Below, in pieces: positions 57,283 to 64,000 of a DNA stretch of 64,000 bases (position 1 is its first letter; each line of letters starts with the position of its first letter). The notes beneath the pieces were generated by a model, which saw only the letters and a list, made by a program, of their open reading frames with translations, was not told the DNA's origin and ran no database searches. The stretch is from Albifimbria verrucaria (Eukaryota > Ascomycota > Sordariomycetes > Hypocreales > Stachybotryaceae): positions 1,240,001-1,304,000 of the forward strand of contig JAHREC010000045.1 of assembly GCA_020081605.1 (NCBI GenBank), written 5' to 3'. Position numbers and translations under genes: made by a program.

Positions 57283-59609
57283 ATGGATCCATTTTCAAAA
57301 TTCGCCCCAGAAGCTGAGCCTTATGCACCGACATCCACAATAGTAGAAGAGGACCGACACAAGGTTGGCCAGGACTCTTCATTTGATGCCAAGTCCGCGA
57401 CACTAATAGGAGCCTCCCATGCTGGTGCACATAAGGAACCTTCCGTACATAAGTCAGCCAAGGGAAAGAGCATAGATTCCAAGTTTCATGAGCTCGAGGG
57501 CATAGATCCTGAAGAGAGAAGACGAATCCTGAATCGGATTGCGCAGCGCAAATTCCGTAAGTTTCGCTGCATTTCCTCTACCATGCTTTTATTCGCGGGC
57601 GGATGAAGGCTAAGATGGCACAATTCAGGGTCCAAGGTACGCGAAACAAAGGAAAAGGCGGAACGGGAGTTACACAATCAACGACATGCTGGCAGTTCAT
57701 ACCAGACCCCGAAAACAGTCAGCATAGACGCAGCCTCCGAGGCCTCCGGCCTTTCTTGGGGTGGTTTCAGTCTGGCACATTCGCTGACAAGGGGCGTGAG
57801 GCCGATTTGAGAGGAAATCACGCGAGAGGAATTTATCAAGGCGACGACACTTATCCTTATGCTAAGGGTCATGGCATCAACTACGCTCATAGTGGTTATC
57901 TCGACGCTGGTGATGATGATTATTATGACGCGAGTTTCGATAACCCCTATTCTGAATGGAGTTACAATACCAGCACGGCAATTGTTGACAAGCCAGATGT
58001 CGCCAAATTGACATTAGACGAGCATCACCCTGAGTCATTAAAACATTGCGCCTCGATAGAGGACAATCCTCCAGTTGAGGCCACTATCATGGCGCGCCCA
58101 GGCCTAGATAAATTCACTTCAAGGAAAGAAGTTGCACTACAAGGCCTCCCCTTAAGAATGGAAGCAAGAAAGACGAGCTCCCTTGCTGAGGGAATGACTG
58201 TGTGGCAACATCGCAAACTCTTTCTGACGGTATCGACAGCCTTTCCAGCACAGAATGTTACTCCGAGTCTACTGAGTACAGCGAGAACGAAATCGGAACA
58301 AACGTAGAGAAGACCCACAACAAGGTCATTCGGAGTATGCTCGATCGAGTTATGGAACAGTTTTGGCGATTTTACGACCAGGAATGGCGTCTTACACCAA
58401 CCGACGCTGACGAGGATGCAGAGCGCTCTACAGCTGAAGCGAAGAGTTCTTCTTCAAAAGCGAGAACCAACGTAGGAGAAAAATCGAGAAGGGGCAGCTC
58501 AAGAGATATCGTGGCAACGGTGACGACGACGAACCGTTCGATAATGACAACGACGGTCTACGCCGAGTCCCCGGATCCACTGGAGGCAGCGCAATCACGC
58601 TGGACAAGAAGTTTGCCTGCCCGTTTAGGAAACGCGATCCATACACTTATAGTATTCACACGCACAAGATATGCGCGTTGAGCCCCTGGCCATCAATCTC
58701 ACGGTTGAAGTAAGTGCACGTCTAATAATTCTAGCGAGCCCATGCTGATTCACCACAGAGAACACTTATACCGTGCGCATAAGAAGCCAATCCATTGCAA
58801 GAGATGCTGGACATTGTTCAAAAGCCAGCAGGAACTCGAAGAACATATGATAATCCAGGCAGCGGATATATGTGAGACGGTGCCAGGTAAAACACCAGAT
58901 GGAATTACTGTGGAGCAGGTAATGCAGCTACGGTCTAGAAAGAAAAGCACGCGGGAGCAGAGCGACGAGGATCGTTGGCGAGACATCTACAGGCTATTGT
59001 TTCCTGACGAGCAAGTCCCGTCTCCATGTAAGTCGCCCCCATAATCATAAGCTAAGGGATACTCATATCACAAGATTACACACCAGTCGACGATCAAAGC
59101 GGCCTTTCGCCCGACTCCCGGGACCTCCTTGAATATGAGAGCTTTTTGCGAAGAGAAATGCCTCGTTTAGTGCGGTCAACCCTTGAGCAAGAGGCTAATA
59201 GCCAGATCCAGCCCCTCGAGCAAGCGCTTATCGAGAGCCTCCCTCGAATCGTACAAGAATGCCAGGAGTCTGCTTTTCGCGTGTATCGACAATCTAGAAT
59301 ACAGCGCTCAATATCTCAACAAGCACAGGAGACAGAAGCCGGAGAGTGTTCGATATCCGCTCCCGAGGATCTCTGCTACGCCGAGCATATGCCACTCACA
59401 GAGCATGAGTCCCAGTTTCCTGAGTTTCTGAATTCGGCGTTCCAAACACCATCTGTTCAAGTTGACGGGGAAGTTCTTTTTCTGCTTCAGAGTGCCTCCA
59501 ACCATGGGATAAGGAAAAGCAGGTCGATTCGGGCTACGGTAGTGTGTGCAATTGCATTGGGCTTTGTGTCTGTTGGTGGGGTCCTTTGTTCGAAATACCG
59601 GAAAGATGA
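57283..59609 (+). CDS. bZIP-like / C2H2-like nuclear protein, probable regulator
   Basis: Exon 1 starts MDPFSKFAPEAEPYAPTS and ends in a bZIP-type basic region (DPEERRRILNRIAQRKF), continued after an intron (about 57559-57629) as RSKVRETKEKAERELHNQ, then ASGLSWGGFSLAHSL, a phrase seen in fungal proteins of this class. A long disordered middle follows, then FACPFRKRDPYTYS, an intron (about 58710-58758), and EHLYRAHKKPIHCKRCWTLFKSQQELEEH, a C2H2-like pair, then RSRKKSTREQSDEDRWRDIYRLLFPD. A third intron (about 59032-59073) precedes the C-terminal part. Breaks occur in G runs at 57791, 58190, 58491 and 59467; restoring the last gives a Cys/Trp-rich end at 59609. It converges on the PKS gene. It may control the PKS/tyrosinase genes, but similar proteins are numerous and not all are regulators. 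Confidence 0.7.
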
Positions 59610-60561
59610 TTTCCGATGTAACAGAGTGAAGTTTAGTATTGGATTAACTTGGTAGTCTAATTGACACTGTGTGGTAGATCTACATAGTGATATGAGCTCA
59701 TCTCTGTTGAACTATACACGTCTATTGTAACGAGGCAAAACGGCAGGGGCCATCATCATCAACTGTATCATCACCATTATTATCTGTAGAAGTCCCCGCG
59801 GCAGTGTTGATCGCCTTGCTGCTGGCTGCTAATGCTGCATATGAAAGCAGACGTCAAAAGCCAAGACCACCTGTAGCAGTTGTTCATTGCACAGCGAACG
59901 ATTGTCGTCTACCAAATGCATGCAGGACCCCACAACTTCAGGCAACTAACTTAAAAGCTATTTCTCTATGCCAAGATCCGAATACAATGCACCAGATGAG
60001 CTTTAATTGTAATACGATCCTTGGTATTTTTGAGACAATAATAACCTTGGGAATAGTCCAAACGGTGTCACTGGGTTTAACGAAGAATCAAGAAACAACA
60101 AGGAGGTTTAAATTAATGGTGAAGCAGTCAAGACAGAAGGACCCGTCGCCCTAACAATGGCTATGACTAATACAGGTATGTGGCAGAATGTGGGACTTGT
60201 AATAGCATTGTTGAGTGTCTATTGCTTTTACATTTCATATGGTGTTTTCATTAAGTCAATGAGTCATCCACTGAGAGTAATGGTTATTGTTCGTTCTAGA
60301 AGAAGCTTGAGGATTGTGAGTAGTACGTGAATCTCATAACTGCAAGTCTATCCAGTGAATTATCACAGTTGCTGATGTAACAACTTCAAACGCATACATG
60401 TGTATACTCGTTAGACTCGTGAGCAGAGAATGGAATCTTTCCAACACATGAAATATACAAATTTCAAATACGATTAAACAACAACTCAAGTATTGAATCT
60501 GACTAAACTTATTGCGAGACTCCTACACTGACAGAGACATCCCTATCACAACTCATCCTGG
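59610..60561. other. AT-rich intergenic region between converging regulator and PKS genes
   Basis: Holds the two 3' UTRs. The frame 59804-60154 has no domain and I do not regard it as a gene. Confidence 0.45.
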
Positions 60562-63500
60562 TCAGTAGCCAGGATGGCTATCAATAATACGGTTACTACC
60601 AATCAGAAGATTCTGAGTATTGGCTTCCTCACAGCTTCCACCAGAGTATGTGGTAGAAGCAAATCCGGCCTCCTTGAATACATTCATCCACGTCTCCGGA
60701 GGCTGAAGTGGGTATGTTGCCCCTCCATCAGCCAGCCACCAGCCTTCAAGCAGGCCAAAAACAAGATCATACCAATCAACAATACGAGTAACTTCAGACA
60801 GAACCATGAAGCCGTTGGCGTTGAGCATCTCGCGGATTCGGCTGGTGGTAGCAATCTTATCTTTGTGGCGTGCACACAGTTAGTGCCAATGGCGATGTCG
60901 AATTTGCCTTGCAGATGACTCGGTGCGGGCTGTTCAAGGTCAAGTCTTTCAAATGACATCCAGTTGTAACCAGAGAACCTCTTCTTGGCCTTTGCCACCA
61001 TAGTAGAACCGATATCTGTGAATGTATACTCGATCTTGATACCAATATCAGCGAGACGGGCCGCGAGTGCCGCTGTTGTACCACCAGTACCGGCACCGAC
61101 TTCGAGGATTCGAAGAGTTGTGCTTGGATCCATCTGCTTCGCAAAAGCCGATATGAGTGTGACCAGCTGGCTTGTCATCGTTGCAAGCATTGGCGATTGG
61201 CCATAGTATTCTTCGAGGATCTTGCCTGCGCTGCGTGATCCGAAGAGCAAACTCAATGGGTCAACCTCTCCAGTTAAGCATTCTGCTAGCTTAGGACCCG
61301 TAAGCGCCATCAGCTGGGTCTCGATGGCGTATCTAGGATACTGTTGAAGGAGCTCTTCATGGAGCTGTGCGGATGGCTCAAAAGAAATAGGCTTGCTAGT
61401 GCGAACCATTGAGTCGCCGCCCTCAGTCTTAACGATGTCATGCTTTACTAGGATTTCTCTCAAGCGCTTGAATAAATGACCGTGGCTAGGTTGGTAGTTG
61501 ATCGCTGGTACCTCTTCTCCCTCTTTCAGAGAGGCAAAGTTGACCCTGAGCTTTTGAAAAGCCTCGAGGATGTAGACAAGTGTTAAGGTGTCTTGTTTCA
61601 CAGCCACATCGGCCCAGTAGTTTTGATATCCCTTGCTCGCAGCTGCTTTCTCAAATTCTGCCTCACAGCGAAGCAAGCCCGCTGCAAGGGCTGTGCCTAT
61701 ACGGGCATCGTTGCTTGGAATCTTTTCATTAGGCGGGCTAATTGGGAAATGAGCAACAGAGGCGGCAGCGGAGGGGACAACAGAAGTGGTTGCAGAGGTG
61801 ACGAGGGAATTCGGCTCGATGGATTCATCGCCGCTAGTAGGCTCGCTACTACTGATCCCGGGTCCGTAAACCTTCTCCTCTAGTTGCTTAACGGATATGT
61901 TTAGAAGATCCATGCCATCTATGGTTATTTGATAAGCAGAGCGGAGCTCTTCAGCCATTTCGATTGCTGCAAGGGAATCGAGTCCAAGATCTCCAAGTAT
62001 GGCATCACCAGTAATCTCAGCGGCTTCTAGTCCGGTGTATGTCTCGATAATTTGGCGAATCGCGTTATCAAAAGCTGGAGATGGGGCTTCACGCTGCTCA
62101 CTGGGCCATTGCTACTGGCAAGAGCCTCACTGAGGTCAACTTCCGATTTTACGACGGAGGGCACGGGCGCAGAGCGATTTTGAAGTTGAGGTTGAGCAGC
62201 TTGCTCGCTAGTAGCCTGATTAACAGGATCTAACAATTTCTCCAAGCGCGTGATTTCGAGTTTGGAGAAACGGCATCCTGTCAGGGCAGCTGCGAGAGAG
62301 CCATCCTCTGAGAATGCGAATACATCGCCCAAAGCCTGGCTTGAACTTGTTGCAGTATATGAAGCATGGACTTTCCACGAGCGGCAATTAACCATATTAA
62401 TGTCTCTGGCAACCACAGAGCTGTCAACACCAGTGCAGACCATGACTTCGTGAACATCGACAAGGTCACTGGTGTTGATTAGCAAGCCTATGACTTGGAT
62501 AAAGTTATCCAAGGTTACTGCGTCGCAGACTTGGACAGCAGTACTTTCTTCCACGCCGGGCTGGCCAGGAGGAGTAACGATACGAGCCACTGCTTTAGTA
62601 CCACTCATGGTGATATCAGAGACGCCCCGGAGAAAGGTTTCATACGAGACAACTCGTGAAAACAGGCTGTAAAGACGTCTTGACAGCATCCTCTCAGCGT
62701 CGGTGTTGTTCGCAAGAGAAAATGCGTGGTTGTTATGCGAACTAGCTGCTGCATCTAGTTTGGATCCCGACGACCTATTCACACGACCCCTAGCATGCAG
62801 TGTCTCCTTGCGGTCATTGCTGACAACTTTAAAGCTCCAGCTGCTCTGTGGGCTCACCTCCTCTAGTATGACTTCAACGTTTTCAGCCCGTAATCCCAGT
62901 GGAGCCTGTATGTCAAGGCCTTGGAAATCGAGAGACGAGTTCTTCGGATCCCCAGCCACAATACTGAGAGCCATAGTGACACACTCAAGATAAACCGAAG
63001 CGGGACACAACGGACGGTTGCGAACGGCGTGACCAGCGACAATTTTCTTGAAACGATCACCCTCGACGAGTACACGGAAGCGTTGTGTCTTCTTTCCACC
63101 ATCGGGATTAGGAAGCAGCCTGACCATCCTTAACTTCTCTGGAGTTGAATTGGCCTGGTTCAGTTCTGATACACCAACTTGGTTCAACTGGGATTGAAAG
63201 ATGGCAGCTCGGTCAACATTATCAAGCCAGCCGGTTGTAGGTTCAAACTGGTATGGTGGCAACCATGTATAGCTTACACTATTGTCCTGCTCAACTAGAG
63301 GCCAATGTGTAACGTCAATAGATGAGCTCCATAGCGCACAAACTGTACGCGAGATGAGATTAGGAGAGTACTCTGTGTCCTTTGTAGAGAGGGCAATAAA
63401 ACTATGAGTATCTGGTCGCGCAACAGCCCTCTTGACCATTGATACTATAGGTGTGTTCATGCTAGCTTCGAGGAACACGCATGATCCCAGGGTTTGTTCC

Positions 63501-64000
63501 AAGCGTCGCACAGCATCGACAAGGAACACCGGATTCCGAGCGTGTTCTGAGGGGCTATAAGGAGCATCGGGTTTCTTTTGCGCGTCTGTACAGAATTCTA
63601 TACGGATTGTTGGTTCTCTCCACTGGAGAGAAGCTGCAACTTGATCGAGCTCGCCGAGAACAGGATCCACGAGACGAGAGTGGAAAGCATGGCTGGTATC
63701 GACTTTCAGATATTTAATGGGTGGAGATCTTGACGCCAGCTGAGTTTGGAGGTCGGAGATAGCACTGATTTCTCCAGTAACTACTTGGCTCGTATCCGAG
63801 TTGTAGCAGGCTATCTCAAGCCCAGTGTTAAGAATGAGATCTCTTACAACCTCTCTGCTGGAGAATACAGCAAGCATAGAGCCATTGTCAGGACCCCACT
63901 TGCTCTTCATCAAACTCGCACGGGCTGCTACAAGCTTGAGGCAATCTTGAATCGACAACTTCCCGCTGACAGCCAATGCTGTTAACTCACCGAGACTGTG
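60562..64000 (-). CDS. non-reducing polyketide synthase, 3' part (AT-PT-ACP-cMT), runs off right edge
   Basis: This is a type-I iterative PKS that would make a C-methylated aromatic polyketide. In order from the right edge: AT active-site loop HSLGEL (63963-64000) and VDTSHAFHSRLVDP; PT domain with catalytic His in GHAVRNRPLCPAS (codon 63029-63031) and partner region DNFIQVIGL; a single ACP with GDLGLDSLAAIEM (phosphopantetheinyl Ser codon 61974-61976); then a C-methyltransferase with LEVGAGTGGTTAALA, FTDIGSTMVAKAKKRFSG and NCVHAT. The protein stops at 60562, straight after the cMT (ANTQNLLIGSN), with no TE, reductase or esterase seen. Breaks: a C lost at 62103-62105 and one base near 60863. 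SAT and KS must lie to the right. The PT domain marks the non-reducing class, so the product should be an aldol-cyclised phenol, a possible tyrosinase substrate after release. Confidence 0.92.

Noticed and set aside
59804..60154. 116-codon ORF between the regulator and the PKS
   Set aside because: AT-rich, no domain, no splice context; one hydrophobic patch is not enough to call a gene.
1..64000. CRISPR arrays, bacterial operons, rRNA genes, complete transposons
   Set aside because: No spaced direct repeats, no rRNA-like sequence, and no transposase or reverse-transcriptase motifs seen on either strand.

Overview
This window comes from a filamentous ascomycete (Pezizomycotina; Sordariomycetes is my best guess). 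Genes are widely spaced and cut by short GT-AG introns of about 46-75 bases. Families typical of that group are present: HET, NACHT_N, non-reducing PKS, six-cysteine surface protein and tyrosinase. There is no operon structure.

A technical point governs every gene model. Almost every conserved gene is broken by single-base losses, nearly all inside short C or G runs. Restoring one base at each of about 30 sites gives continuous, family-like proteins. I therefore give one span per gene, list the breaks, and treat them as sequencing or assembly errors, not as pseudogenisation, unless stated.

Layout. 1-17 kb is housekeeping: a dynamin-family GTPase (minus), a GMPPA-type GDP-mannose pyrophosphorylase (plus), a nucleotide-sugar transporter (minus) and the histone chaperone HIR1 (minus). 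17.6-39.1 kb is an accessory block: a fungal amidoligase, a CMP/dCMP-deaminase-fold enzyme, a stand-alone NACHT_N (NLR N-terminal) protein, a small membrane protein next to a glutamine-rich coiled-coil protein, a small unknown protein, a HET-domain protein with a 130-codon ORF just upstream, a tRNA-Arg(ACG) with a half-tRNA relic, and a single-pass membrane protein with three six-cysteine modules. 40-49.1 kb returns to housekeeping: the nuclear-basket protein MLP1/TPR and the DEAD-box helicase MAK5.

49.3-64 kb is a second accessory region: a cytochrome P450, a degenerate HeLo-like NLR N-terminus, a gene-poor stretch, a secreted tyrosinase, an ankyrin relic, a bZIP/C2H2 nuclear protein, and the 3' part of a non-reducing polyketide synthase (AT-PT-ACP-cMT) that runs off the right edge. 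PKS, regulator and tyrosinase look like one edge of a secondary-metabolite cluster. Between HIR1 and MLP1 lies a candidate allorecognition/innate-immunity island (NACHT_N, HET, Q-rich coiled coil, surface receptor-like protein); its functional unity is inferred only from family membership and position.
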